A stretch of DNA of 64,000 nucleotides. Origin: an uncultured bacterium (lineage in GTDB: Bacteria > Bacteroidota > Bacteroidia > Bacteroidales > Bacteroidaceae). The DNA lies in contig CAJMPR010000005.1 in the NCBI GenBank assembly GCA_905215345.1, positions 1 through 64,000 of the forward strand. Direction: 5' to 3'. The notes under the pieces are model-generated. The model searched no databases and had not been told where the DNA came from. It worked only from the letters and a program-made list of their open reading frames with translations. Position numbers and translations under genes: made by a program. Of the stretch, positions 1 through 10,600 are shown one piece after another; positions within the stretch are counted from its first letter, which is position 1, and each line of letters opens with the position of its first letter.

Positions 1-55
1 CGCAACCGCCGGTCAGGACGATTACTTTACCTTTGATGTCGAATAAGTTTTTCAT
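1..55 (-). CDS. SDR-family oxidoreductase, N-terminal fragment
   Basis: Only the first 18 codons are in the window; the gene runs off the left edge. Read on the minus strand it starts MKNLFDIKGKVIVLTGGC, which is the first beta-strand and the start of the TGGxxG dinucleotide-binding loop of short-chain dehydrogenases. In PULs that release uronic acids such a gene often encodes a ketouronate or aldonate dehydrogenase (KduD or mannonate oxidoreductase type). That substrate is inferred from the neighbouring lyase/GH88 gene 71 bp upstream, not from this fragment. A -7 box in the gap suggests it can be transcribed separately. Confidence 0.7.
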   Translation of the reverse strand, partial: MKNLFDIKGKVIVLTGGC

Positions 56-108
56 GATTCTTTTATTTTGTTATTTTACGTTGAGTATCTTTCTAAATAC
101 CATTGTCG

Positions 109-116
109 CAAAGATA
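109..116 (-). promoter_or_regulatory. Bacteroides -7 box for the SDR gene
   Basis: TATCTTTG on the minus strand matches the TAnnTTTG consensus of the Bacteroides primary sigma factor. It lies in the 70-bp gap between the lyase/GH88 stop and the SDR start. I see no good TTTG at about -33. Confidence 0.45.
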
Positions 117-125
117 TGGATTTAT

Positions 126-2501
126 TTATTCTTTTACTATTTGTATTGTATCAGAAATTAGTTCTTTTGTATCAAGTGCTTCTTTTCTTGCCAATGCTTC
201 CAGGTAGTAATAGTCCGCATAGTTAAGTGGCACGTCTATTTCGTCACCCCCCGGATGATGACCGGTGGAATGGAGCAATAAGAAGCCATAGGTGGTTTCG
301 GGCTGTGCCTGGTAATGTTTGTTGAGGCTGTCTACAATTTTGTCGGCAATCTTTTTATAACGTTGGCTGTCCGCTGTTGAAACGTAAGTGGAAAGTTCGT
401 ATAGCGCCGATGCCATGATAGTAGCAGCAGATGCGTCGCGGGATGTATTAGGTATATCGGGAGCTTTCATGTCCCAGTAAGGGATGAAATCTTCGGGCAG
501 GTTAGGCAGGCCGAAGAAGAAATCTGCAATGTTTCGGGCTTGTGCCAGATAAGCTGGGTCTTTGGTGAAACGGTAACACATGGTATAACCGTATAATCCC
601 CATCCTTGTCCGCGGCTCCAGAATGAATCGTCTGAGAAGCCTTGTGCGGTTTGCCTGGCACGTACAGCTCCCGTTTCGGGGTCATAGTCTACTACGTGGA
701 AAGAAGAGTAATCCGGACGGAAATGATTCTTCATGGTAGTATTGGCATGGTTTATGGCTATGTTCCAATAGATGGAGTCGCCGGTCTCCTGCGTTGCCCG
801 GAAAAGCATTTCAAGGTTCATCAAGTTATCGATAATAACGGGGTATTTCCACTTGTCACGGTTATGATCCCAGGAACGGATACATTTTACTTTAGGATTG
901 TAGCGTGTAATCAAGGTTTTGGCACTTTGCAATACAACATCTTTGTAGGAGCGTTCTCCAGTGAGTTCCCATGCTTTACCGAAACTGTTGTTCATCATGA
1001 AACCGAGGTCATGAGTACCTTTATTCCATTTGGCATCTTCTATCAACCAGGTAAAACTGATGGCCTGCTGACGCCAATAGTCATCGTGTGTATAAGCATA
1101 TACTTGCCAGAGAGAGCCGGGGAAGAAACCAGAGCACCAGTCGTTGGGATGTATCATGCGCAGTGAACCGTCTTTGTTGGTACTACGGGGCATTACTCGT
1201 CTTTTACATTGGTTATCCTGTTCTTTCCTTGCTTTGTTGGCGCATGTAATAGCAAAGTTGAGTTGGTTGCAGGCAAAAGCATAGGCGTTGTCCACTTCAG
1301 TAGGTTGCATATATAACAGGTTGAAACGGTCTTTCCAGTCAATCACACGATTGTCACTGTACAGTTGGAGATAGTCTTTACGTGCCGGATTCAGATAAGT
1401 GGCACAACGATACAGGTCTTTGCAGAATTCCTGTTGCTTGTAATCCCACTCGCTGATTTGTTGATAAGGCCAAGCTTTCACATCCTTACCTACATACTGC
1501 GTAAGGAAATCCATAGCTTTGTAGAAATTACGGCCATCGGTCGAGGTAGCATTGTCGATATGGATATTGATTTTCTGTGCCATGAGGAAAATGTCAATCA
1601 GATGCGTCAGGTTATATTGTGAATAACCGAAAGCAAGCGTACGGCGTAACTCTTGCGGTTGTCTGCCGTCCGGTTCTATTTGAGTAAAGATTCTTTTGGC
1701 GGGTATCGCATTAATAACTTCCTGTGCAACTTTAATATTGCCTGCATACAGGGCAAAAGCAATGGCTTGTGCATCATGCGCAGTACTATGGTTGTTGGCT
1801 TGACGGGATTCTTCCTGACCTTGTGGACTGTTCAGAATCCAATTCAGTAATTTACCGAACCAAGCTTTCAACTGTTTGGCATCTTTCGGAGTGAAAGATT
1901 TGGATTTCTCCAATAGTTTCACGGCATCCAGCATTTCTACGAAGGAGTAGGTATCGATGACCCCAAAGCAGCGGCCTTTATTATTATATCGTCCCGGTAT
2001 CATTTGAGCATATTCCAGATTCGGGTTCATGCGTGTATCTTTATTAAAGAACCATACCCGGATGAGTTCCGTTGCTTTTTGGGCGTATTTCTCGTCTCCG
2101 CTGAAATACCATGCCAACGCAAGTGTAGTGATGCGTCCGGCTGTATCTCCAAGACGGTTGCGATCGAGCTTTTCTAACTCCGGATTAGACACACCGTCAC
2201 GACTGATGTAAGGCAGACCATCCGGTTTAGAAGGATCAGCCCAATAATAGCGTGCCTGGCTCATATAATCGTGCTTGTCACCGCTACCGGGTGTTTTTTC
2301 TTTCATCATGACGGATAGCGGTTGTACATTCAACAGCTTGTCTGCCTTTGATTTTAACTCCTGATACGCCGTCGCGTAGAACGGATTCTGTAATGATTGC
2401 TTTACGTTTGTGAGGTGCGTTGCGTCCCAGATTGATTGTGCTTGCAAATTGGCAGTCAACAGTAATAAAACGACTATCCACAGCTTTGTCTTTAATCTCA
2501 T
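126..2501 (-). CDS. Bifunctional alginate-lyase-fold polysaccharide lyase fused to GH88 unsaturated glucuronyl hydrolase
   Basis: A 791-aa secreted protein with a signal peptide ending near ANLQAQ (residue 22). Residues about 25-390 resemble the alginate_lyase (alpha/alpha toroid, PF05426) fold, including the NNHSTAHD segment; a PL38-like assignment is possible but not proven. Residues about 405-790 form a complete GH88 domain with DWCSGFFPG at 454-462 and the two conserved Asp residues, D498 in HDLGF and D558 in IIDNLMNLE. It is closely similar to the stand-alone GH88 at 49970-51169. The lyase half would create the 4,5-unsaturated uronate that the GH88 half removes. It is the last enzyme of PUL 1, 18 bp after the GH2 gene. 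The substrate (alginate, glucuronan or a glycosaminoglycan) cannot be read from sequence. Confidence 0.85.
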   Translation of the reverse strand: MRLKTKLWIVVLLLLTANLQAQSIWDATHLTNVKQSLQNPFYATAYQELKSKADKLLNVQPLSVMMKEKTPGSGDKHDYMSQARYYWADPSKPDGLPYISRDGVSNPELEKLDRNRLGDTAGRITTLALAWYFSGDEKYAQKATELIRVWFFNKDTRMNPNLEYAQMIPGRYNNKGRCFGVIDTYSFVEMLDAVKLLEKSKSFTPKDAKQLKAWFGKLLNWILNSPQGQEESRQANNHSTAHDAQAIAFALYAGNIKVAQEVINAIPAKRIFTQIEPDGRQPQELRRTLAFGYSQYNLTHLIDIFLMAQKINIHIDNATSTDGRNFYKAMDFLTQYVGKDVKAWPYQQISEWDYKQQEFCKDLYRCATYLNPARKDYLQLYSDNRVIDWKDRFNLLYMQPTEVDNAYAFACNQLNFAITCANKARKEQDNQCKRRVMPRSTNKDGSLRMIHPNDWCSGFFPGSLWQVYAYTHDDYWRQQAISFTWLIEDAKWNKGTHDLGFMMNNSFGKAWELTGERSYKDVVLQSAKTLITRYNPKVKCIRSWDHNRDKWKYPVIIDNLMNLEMLFRATQETGDSIYWNIAINHANTTMKNHFRPDYSSFHVVDYDPETGAVRARQTAQGFSDDSFWSRGQGWGLYGYTMCYRFTKDPAYLAQARNIADFFFGLPNLPEDFIPYWDMKAPDIPNTSRDASAATIMASALYELSTYVSTADSQRYKKIADKIVDSLNKHYQAQPETTYGFLLLHSTGHHPGGDEIDVPLNYADYYYLEALARKEALDTKELISDTIQIVKE

Positions 2502-2519
2502 GGTGTTTTTATTTTAAAG

Positions 2520-5180
2520 TTAGTAAATTTTCCGTAGTTTGATACCATTCAAAAAACATTTTCCACCGGTAGAAAGGAAGTGTATATCAATATTATCTCT
2601 ATCATTTGTAATATTGTATCTTTTTCTCAAAGCGTGGAAATAACCACTTTCCAGGCAAGGAGAAAAGTCTTCTTCCAGTAATTGCCCATTGGCATAAATG
2701 TTGAATGTATTTTCCTGATTTTTTTGTTCGCTGTTTCGCCCTAACTGATAGGCAATTCCGGCATTTTCCTTGAAGATATCTGTAAAGAGAAATTCAATTT
2801 CATAGACTCCTTTGGGTACATCGAAACGATAACCTTCAATGTCACCTCTGAGAGTTTGATATAAAGGTCCGTCAGCAGTATTTCTTATTTCTGTTTGCGT
2901 GCTTTGTTCTTTTCCACCGATATATCCCCAACTCCCTTTGGTATAGGGTTGGTCCGGAAGCCAAGTTAACTGACTTTCATCGGAAGTAAAGAAGCAATTA
3001 CTACCCACATTTACCGCCAGTTCGAGTTTCTTCAAGTTGGTTGCACTCAGCTGTGTAGGGATAGGAGTGAAGCGTACATTCAGAGCATCTTGTACGATAT
3101 TCCCTTGATACGTTCCTTGCGCCAGAAGAAAAGGTTTTTGGCTTTTGAACGGAACTTGGAATACCGTTGTGCAATTTTCAGTCTTTTGCTTGCCTAAAGA
3201 TTTCCCATCTATCAGCAGCTCTATTTCCGGTAGATTGCTATATATCTTGACGGGAAGTAAGACAGGGGCATTTCCTTGTTGCACTCCGGTGCGATATCTC
3301 CAGTCGCGACTGGCAATATGCAGTACGGGAACGTCTCTGCGCCAGGTGGCCTGATAGTAATAGTACACATCTTTAGGTGTACGGTCAGTGTAAGCCAATC
3401 CTTTGTTGTTGATACGCGGCATGGATTCGTCACGCAAGGCTGATGCAAAATTGATGAAGTTCCAATGTGTGCCGCCGCAGATATAGGGAGTATTTTCTAA
3501 TACCGGGAGATAATGTTCCAAGTACTTCTGCTGGTATTCGATACTAAAATCGAAGGCATGAGAATTCAGTGAATGTAACCGTTGGTCGGAACCTGCACCG
3601 TATTCACTGACTATCATGGGATGTGTCGGGTAGTCATGGTGTTGCTTTACCAGGAATTTCTCAAATCCCGTAAAATCACCTCCATACCACCCCTGATACA
3701 AATTCCAACCGACAATATCGGTTATCTTACTTAACCCCGTAATATTATAGGAATTACTCCCATGAAAGGCCATCGTGCTAACACGCGTGGCATCTTCTTC
3801 CTTTAGTACTTTCTCCATGCGGTTAGCTAAAGCAAGCGTACGCTCCAATACAGGTTTTAAAGCCTCCTCCGTCTTATATTTTCGTTGAGTAACCAATAAA
3901 ATCTCATTCATGTATCCCCAGATTATGATAGATGGATGATTGTAGTGTTGGCGAATCATTTCTCGCAGGTTACGTTCGCAGTTATCGTCGTAACCCGGTG
4001 TGTTGGGTACAATGTCAATGATGGGTATTTCTTCCCAGGCAAGCATACCGAGTTTGTCGCACATCTCTAACAGTGCGTCGTCCTGCGGATAATGAGAAAT
4101 GCGGATAAAGTTTGCTCCCATTTCCTTCATCAGCATGAAGTCACGGCGATGCATTTCGTCCGTAAGAGCTACTCCGATGGGCTTCTGGTCTTGATGACGA
4201 CAGATACCGCGTAGTTTATAAGGCTTCCCGTTCAGAAAAAAACCTTCGTTTCCATCGAAACGGAACCATCGGAAGCCGGTATAATGATCACTACGATCCA
4301 GAATGTCTTTTGTCTTCCGGTTACGGAGAATGGTTTCTACCCGGTAAAGATTCGGAGTTTCTGGAGTCCATAATTGAGGACGAAGAGTCGGGGGTATTTC
4401 ATTGCTGAAAGTATATACTTCTCCTCCCTTGATAGATATGAATTGGCGTTGTGTCTGTGCAAGACTTCCGTCAGGATAATAGATGGTATGTATTAACTCA
4501 AGTGCTGCTTTTTCCTTGGCATCGTTCTTTATTTCTCCGCGTATCTGTATAGTTGCTTTCTCTTCGGATACTTGTGGAGTACTGATAAAGATACCGTTTG
4601 AACCGTGATTGGTTAGGTTGAAGTGTTGTTTGGGAACGGCTGTTAACCATACATCCCGATAAATCCCACCAAAGAAAGTGAAGTCTCCGGAAATGGGCGG
4701 AATGTCCTTCCGCGTGTTATCTACGCGAATGGCAAGGATGTTGGGAGAACTGAAAGATAAGTGGGGAGTGAGATCAAATGTGCAGGCCGTATATCCACCG
4801 GCATGTTCACCTATTTTTTCCCCATTAAGGTAGATGGTTGCAGCTTTACTGGCAGCATCCAGTCTCAGGAAGATTTGTTTACTTTGCCATGTTTGCGGCA
4901 GAGATATTTGGCGTCGATACCATCCGGCACCACGGTAGTATTCTTTCTCAACATAGGCATCTGTGTTCCAAGTATGCGGTAAATGTACGGAAGTCCAGGA
5001 ACTATCGTCGAAGGTGCTGTTTACGGCACCTGTACATTCTCCTTTCAGGAATCTCCAACTATCGTTGATCGTTTTACTTTCACGTTGCGTCTGGGCAGGT
5101 AATGAAATCGAAAATGATAGAATAGCAGCTATTATCCATATTGCTGCCTTATATCTGTGAGTATATTTTGGTTTATTCAT
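2520..5180 (-). CDS. Glycoside hydrolase family 2 enzyme with C-terminal malectin-like domain
   Basis: An 886-aa exported protein (signal peptide ending near SLPAQTQ). It has the GH2 order: an N-terminal jelly-roll sugar-binding domain (about 35-200), an Ig-like domain (about 205-310) and a TIM barrel (about 315-610). The acid/base Glu is in WGYMNEI and the nucleophile Glu in VSEYGAG. A further beta-domain follows, then a malectin-like module at about 745-886. The family includes beta-galactosidases, beta-glucuronidases and beta-mannosidases. With a lyase/GH88 neighbour, beta-glucuronidase or beta-galactosidase activity on a uronic-acid glycan is the likeliest reading, but specificity is not established. 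A hairpin lies in the 134-bp gap upstream of this gene. Confidence 0.88.
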   Translation of the reverse strand: MNKPKYTHRYKAAIWIIAAILSFSISLPAQTQRESKTINDSWRFLKGECTGAVNSTFDDSSWTSVHLPHTWNTDAYVEKEYYRGAGWYRRQISLPQTWQSKQIFLRLDAASKAATIYLNGEKIGEHAGGYTACTFDLTPHLSFSSPNILAIRVDNTRKDIPPISGDFTFFGGIYRDVWLTAVPKQHFNLTNHGSNGIFISTPQVSEEKATIQIRGEIKNDAKEKAALELIHTIYYPDGSLAQTQRQFISIKGGEVYTFSNEIPPTLRPQLWTPETPNLYRVETILRNRKTKDILDRSDHYTGFRWFRFDGNEGFFLNGKPYKLRGICRHQDQKPIGVALTDEMHRRDFMLMKEMGANFIRISHYPQDDALLEMCDKLGMLAWEEIPIIDIVPNTPGYDDNCERNLREMIRQHYNHPSIIIWGYMNEILLVTQRKYKTEEALKPVLERTLALANRMEKVLKEEDATRVSTMAFHGSNSYNITGLSKITDIVGWNLYQGWYGGDFTGFEKFLVKQHHDYPTHPMIVSEYGAGSDQRLHSLNSHAFDFSIEYQQKYLEHYLPVLENTPYICGGTHWNFINFASALRDESMPRINNKGLAYTDRTPKDVYYYYQATWRRDVPVLHIASRDWRYRTGVQQGNAPVLLPVKIYSNLPEIELLIDGKSLGKQKTENCTTVFQVPFKSQKPFLLAQGTYQGNIVQDALNVRFTPIPTQLSATNLKKLELAVNVGSNCFFTSDESQLTWLPDQPYTKGSWGYIGGKEQSTQTEIRNTADGPLYQTLRGDIEGYRFDVPKGVYEIEFLFTDIFKENAGIAYQLGRNSEQKNQENTFNIYANGQLLEEDFSPCLESGYFHALRKRYNITNDRDNIDIHFLSTGGKCFLNGIKLRKIY

Positions 5181-5228
5181 GGAGGATGATAATCATTTAT
5201 TGGATTATCCGGGTCATTTTAATTGAAA

Positions 5229-5269
5229 GGAGAGGCGGAAAAGGATTAATCATAAACTTCCGCCTCTCC
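5229..5269 (-). terminator. Intra-operon hairpin between the lipoprotein and GH2 genes
   Basis: A perfect 12-bp inverted repeat (5229-5240 with 5258-5269, GGAGAGGCGGAA and its complement) encloses a 17-nt loop. Read on the minus strand it is followed by TTTCAATTAAAA, so it resembles a weak intrinsic terminator. It lies after susC-susD-lipoprotein and before the enzyme genes, where partial termination would favour the surface capture proteins. Confidence 0.6.
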
Positions 5270-5314
5270 AATTCTAAGTACAATCTTTATATCCAAATAA
5301 AAATACCTATTAAA

Positions 5315-5890
5315 CTACTTTATATTTACTGTAACGTAATAGTTCTCGCTAAACGCACGTACTTCATATTCATTTGTTTTGGCAATCGTAGTGGTGCTGA
5401 CATCGGTTGCATCAATCTTCTTATCAGGATCGTAGGTCAATACACGGATTGAACCTTTTGTTCCGTTCAGAGCCTTGATATAAACATCTTGGCTACCTTG
5501 TTTGGCATTTGGCCAAGTCATGCTGTACCCGCCATTGCTATCGGGAGTCAATGCTTTTCCGTCCTTATCTACTACCAGGTAATCCGTACCGTTTATTAAT
5601 TGCGGTATTGTATTATCTTTATTCTGTGGTACCGGTGAAGTATAATAGGTAACTACCGGGCTATAAGAACGGGTATATGCACTAAAGAAGTAAGTGGGAA
5701 CTGTTGCTGTTTCACCCTGCTTTATATTGTATTGCAGTTCATTGCCACCGGGATATTTTACATTACCTAATCCGTAGTAGTAAATATGTTCCATAGCGGG
5801 ATTATTATTACCCCAATCATCTTTACCACAGCTTGTAAACAGTAAACCGGATGTAGTGATAAACATTAAAAGTATCATTAACTTTTTCAT
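5315..5890 (-). CDS. Small surface lipoprotein of PUL 1, function unknown
   Basis: 191 aa with a lipoprotein signal (MKKLMILLMF..., lipobox LFTSC, Cys20). The mature protein is rich in Tyr, Thr and Asn and looks all-beta. I do not recognise a named domain. It lies 18 bp after susD, the position usually held by SusE/SusF-type surface glycan-binding proteins, so glycan binding is a reasonable positional inference. It is much shorter than typical SusE/SusF proteins, which carry two or three binding modules. Confidence 0.6.
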   Translation of the reverse strand: MKKLMILLMFITTSGLLFTSCGKDDWGNNNPAMEHIYYYGLGNVKYPGGNELQYNIKQGETATVPTYFFSAYTRSYSPVVTYYTSPVPQNKDNTIPQLINGTDYLVVDKDGKALTPDSNGGYSMTWPNAKQGSQDVYIKALNGTKGSIRVLTYDPDKKIDATDVSTTTIAKTNEYEVRAFSENYYVTVNIK

Positions 5891-5908
5891 AATCTTTCTT
5901 TGTTTTAA

Positions 5909-7588
5909 TTAGTTTTCATTGCCCCAATATGGGTTTTGTTTGATATTTCCTCCGGATGTACCGATTTCATAAGATGGTATCGGATAAAGATAATCCCTTT
6001 TAGGATCGAAGCTACGTGAACCGGATTCTTCGATAACATAAATCTTACCCTCGTCGTAAACTTTTTCACCTTTATAGTTTCCGTTGGCATCAGTCAACCG
6101 TGCGCTTACCGTATTTTCTTTGATAGCCGGACTGTCTTCCGAATTGTAGAGTAAACCCAATACAGCATTCGGTAATACTTTTTCCGCGGTTTTCCAACGG
6201 ATGATGTCGTCGTAATGGAGATTTTCATCTATGAATTCTACCATACGTTCACGACGAATTTCTTGTAGCATGTCCAATCCGTTATCCTGAACAAATGCAT
6301 TGGTTAGCTTAACATTAAAACCTACGCGATTGCGGACATAGTTAATGGTTTCATTAAGTTTGGTATCACTGATGCTTCCATTGTATTCATATAACGCTTC
6401 TGCATAGGAGATAAGTATTTCCGCATAACGGATAATTATCTTGTCTACTGTTTCCTTGCTATTTGTAGACCATTCCGAAGCTATGAAACCTTTTTTTATC
6501 GGATAACCATATCCATGGGTTTGGTCGTCTGTTTTGAAAGGTTGGTACTTATTTTTGTAAGCTTGTTCTCCTACGGAGTAGATAGTCATACCCAGACGCG
6601 GATCGCGATTGGCCATTATATCAGCATAACGTATTTCCGGGTTTATTCTCTGAGGAGATTTTTCACGCGGAAGTCCATCGCTATAGAGGAAATTGTCCAT
6701 CATGCTGCGAGTAACGGCCGCTGTGTTTTCTAATCCGCGAGAGTTATTGTGAGTAATAGTTCCGGCTCCGTTAGGACCATAGATTTTAACGAACACACTT
6801 TCTTTATTTTGGCGCCCTTCACCTTCAAAGTAGAACATCTTTACGAAGTCAGGATAGAGATCATGCTTCTTCTCAACGTAAATCATCGTTTCGGCAGCGT
6901 CGATAGCTTTCTTCAAGTGTTCTTTGTAATCTCCACCCGGAGTTTGATGGTACTTCTTGTGTGTACCTTCATACAAACCGATACGTACAATCATACCCAA
7001 TGCAGCTGATTGAGATACACGTCCCCAATTTGCTTCATCTTTTAGATTGTCAATTTTGGGTAAGTGTTCCAATGCAAATTGAAGATCGGCATAACATTGT
7101 TGGATAACAGTTTCGCGCGGATCACGTGCACGCTTGATTTCTGGATCTGCAGTGGTATCGAATACTTTCAGAATCAAAGGTACATCACCGTATTTTTTTA
7201 CTAAATCAAAATAGTGATAAGCGCGGAAGAACCGTGCTTCGGCTATCCATCGGTCTTTTACAGTTTGAGTTAACGGTCCGGCTTCAGCCTTAATGATGAT
7301 ATTGTTGCATACGCCAATCTTGTCATAAGGCTTAGTCCAATCATCGGAGGTTCCGGGTACACTGCGGTTACCACTGGAAACGCCATCTTGATTAGGCCCT
7401 ACCAGTTCGTCCGAACGTTTATCGTGTGAAAAACCGGGAAGGTCTATATATAGTCTGTTACAGGCACCTCTCAAGAAGGTTTCTGAAGTCCAGAAATCTT
7501 TGTCTGTCAGTGTGGTTTCCGGTTCTCTGTCCAGTGTACAGCTTGCTACCAGAAGAGCGGATATTAAAATTGAAAATATCTTTTTCAT
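5909..7588 (-). CDS. SusD/RagB-family outer-membrane lipoprotein (PUL 1)
   Basis: 559 aa with lipobox VASC (Cys16), then the acidic stretch TLDREPETTLTDKDFW common at the mature SusD N-terminus. The TPR-rich SusD fold is indicated by helical motifs such as RFFRAYHYFDLVKKYGDVPL and by IRYAEILISYAEALYEYN and LQEIRRERMVEFIDENLHY near the C-terminal third. SusD proteins form the lid over the SusC transporter and bind the target glycan. It follows susC by 17 bp, so the two are co-transcribed. Confidence 0.95.
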   Translation of the reverse strand: MKKIFSILISALLVASCTLDREPETTLTDKDFWTSETFLRGACNRLYIDLPGFSHDKRSDELVGPNQDGVSSGNRSVPGTSDDWTKPYDKIGVCNNIIIKAEAGPLTQTVKDRWIAEARFFRAYHYFDLVKKYGDVPLILKVFDTTADPEIKRARDPRETVIQQCYADLQFALEHLPKIDNLKDEANWGRVSQSAALGMIVRIGLYEGTHKKYHQTPGGDYKEHLKKAIDAAETMIYVEKKHDLYPDFVKMFYFEGEGRQNKESVFVKIYGPNGAGTITHNNSRGLENTAAVTRSMMDNFLYSDGLPREKSPQRINPEIRYADIMANRDPRLGMTIYSVGEQAYKNKYQPFKTDDQTHGYGYPIKKGFIASEWSTNSKETVDKIIIRYAEILISYAEALYEYNGSISDTKLNETINYVRNRVGFNVKLTNAFVQDNGLDMLQEIRRERMVEFIDENLHYDDIIRWKTAEKVLPNAVLGLLYNSEDSPAIKENTVSARLTDANGNYKGEKVYDEGKIYVIEESGSRSFDPKRDYLYPIPSYEIGTSGGNIKQNPYWGNEN

Positions 7589-7605
7589 AATGTGTGTTTA
7601 ATGGT

Positions 7606-10600
7606 TTAGAATGAAACATTTAATCCTACAGTCCATGTGCGGAAGAAGGGATAGATACTTCTCTTAGCATCATTGCCGATTTCCGGGTCGAATACTGAAA
7701 GCATATTGGTATGTTCCCAGATATCTTCACCGGTAACATAGACTCTCAGTCTGTCAATATATTTCTTAGACACCGGCACTGTATAACCTAAGGTCAGATT
7801 TTTCAAACGAATGTATGCACCATTCTGTACCCATCTATCAGCGGTTTTGAAGTTGAAATCATTACCTTTGTATTGATAAATGCGCGGGAAGTAAGCATTT
7901 TGATTGTCTTCAGTCCAGTGGTCTTTGTGTATGGTCCATGGCATCTGATGGTCTTGCCACAATGGGGCGAATGCTTCCGCATTAATCATAACTTTACGTT
8001 TGGCTACTCCCTGGAACATAATGGAAATATCGAATCCTTTCCATTGAGCTGACAAATTAAGGCCATAGAGATAACGACCATTAGAGTTACCCAGACAAAC
8101 CAGGTCACCCGGATTTTCAGGAGTTGCGCCACCTACACCAATTTCATGGTCGGGTTTGCCTTGAGCAATGTATTTTACGTCTCCACCATCTATTTTACCA
8201 TCATTAAAAGACTTGTAACCCGGGTTGTCTTTCTTGTATTGGAGGTATTCGTCACGGCTCTTCCAGAAACCATCAGTTTTATATCCCCAGATAGTATTCA
8301 TGGAATAACCTTCTAATAGTTCTACTGCACCGGCTTTGATAACGCTTGCTCCATTATATTCAACCAGTTTATTATCACTGTCTGAAATATTGAAGTTTAC
8401 TTGATAGCTTACATCTTTAATATTATCTTTCCAGCCGATGTTAAAGTCCCAACCCCAGGTTTTCAGTTTACCGATATTCAGTTTAGGAACATCAATACCG
8501 ATTTGATGAGGCAATTGGGGAGAGGAAAGCATATCGTTGTTGTACTTCCAGTAATATTCGAAACTACCGGTTAAGCGGTTGTTCAGGAAACCGAAGTCTA
8601 CCCCGATGTTGGTGGTTTCAATAACTTCCCAAGTTTTCTCAGTAGAAGGAAGACTGGACTGGTAGTACCACTTCTCACCCATATAGGTGGCTGATGTGTT
8701 ATCCTGTGAATCATTGATCAAAGAAAGATAGTCATAAAGCCCCAATACAGCTCCGTTACCCAATTGCCCCCAGGAAGCTCGGAGCTTCAAGTTACTTATA
8801 AAGTCTACATTGAACCAGCTTTCCGTGTTGACACGCCATGCAGCAGACACGGATGGGAAAGCTTTCCAGCGTTTACTGGGTGCCAGACGTGAACTTCCGT
8901 CGTAACGAATGTTGGCTTCCAACAGATAACGTTCTTTATAGTTATAGTTGATACGGCCGAAATATGACATCATAGACCATGGCTCGATGTTATCACCGAG
9001 AACTGTGTTGGTAGCAGTGGAAGTATCATATCCGTTGAATGAAAAGAAGTTATCGGAGATTAAATTTTTAGCAGTAGCATCCATTTCATCTTTGCGATAG
9101 TTCTCATAAGAGGAACCGGCCAGTATACCAAAATTATGTTCTTTATTCAAATCAAATGTATAGTTGACAGTTGCTTCCAATAAATCGTGGTAATCTGAAT
9201 TTTTCTTTTTGTAAAGTGAGTTAGGGTCGTTGGCACTACTTCTGACTGTTTTTCCTATTTTATCTTTCCAAAGCAAAGTGTGCTTTTCAGAGGATTCCGA
9301 GTAATATCCAGCTTTACGTGATGCACTTAAGTTAATACGAAGACCTTTTACAAAGTCTTTGATAGTCAGGTTAGCTTTTCCAATGAAAGCTTCGTATTTG
9401 GTTTCCTTGGTACCACCATTCTTCATAATGTCGATAGGGTTCACCTGAAGGTCTCCATTGTAGATTCTACCACTATCATCTGGCTCGGGAACATACATGG
9501 CTTGACGTCCGCGTCCGGAATAAAGTGCACTAAATAAATTGCCTGGTCCATAAGAGGAAGAGTCAACTTCTTTGGACTGATACTGAATGTTTACACCTAA
9601 ATCTATATATTTATCAATGGAAGTGTTTATTTTGGCATGCAGGTTGTAGCGGTCATTGCTATCAGGACCATACTTTAATAGACCATTCTTTGTAAAGAAA
9701 TTAGCAGATAACATGTAGTTTATAGCTTTGGTTCCTCCACTGACAGATACAGAATGGTTTTGTTGTGTAGTGTAATCTTTGGTTCCTTCTGCTACCCAGT
9801 TGGTAGCACCGAAATAGTCCCAACGGCCATTATCCAGTGGCCGATAGTTGAAGTTTGGATTGCCTACCCATGATGCCTTTTCTTCTGTCCATTCGGATTT
9901 TCCCGTAGATGCAATACGACTTTGGTCGATGAACGCTTGTTCTTCCCAAGAAGTGAGGCGTTCAGGCATGTTACCCGGTGTATTGAACGAAAAATAACCA
10001 TTATAGTTGATTCTCGGTTTCCCTTCTGTTCCGCTTTTGGTCGTAATTAATACAACACCTGCAGCGGCGCGTGCACCATAGATGGCTGCTGAAGCCGCAT
10101 CTTTCAATACAGAAATGGATTCGATGTCGTTAGGGTTCAGTAAGGTCATATCGCCTTCGATACCATCGATCAATACCAAAGTAGAAGTCTTGTTGGCAGA
10201 TGAGAATCCACGGATACGCATTCCGGATGATTCACTACCAGGCTGACCGCTACTACGTAAAATGGCTACGCCCGGAAGTTCGCCCTGTAATGCTGACATT
10301 ACATCACTTGAAGGTTTAGAGGCAATCTGATCACCGTCAATAGCTGATACAGATCCTGAGAGATTTACTTTCTTCTGTACGCCATAGCCAACAACAACTA
10401 CTTCTTGTAAGGTTTCACTATCTTCTTTTAGCTTAATGATACCATGTGCTGCAGAAGCTTTTAACTCAACTGTTTGGTATCCAATGTAAGAGAATACAAT
10501 CACAGAATTGCCGGCTACTTTCAAAGAGTAGTTACCGTCCATATCTGTGATAGCTCCGTTTGTAGTACCTTTCTCCTGAATAGATACACCAATAAGGCTT

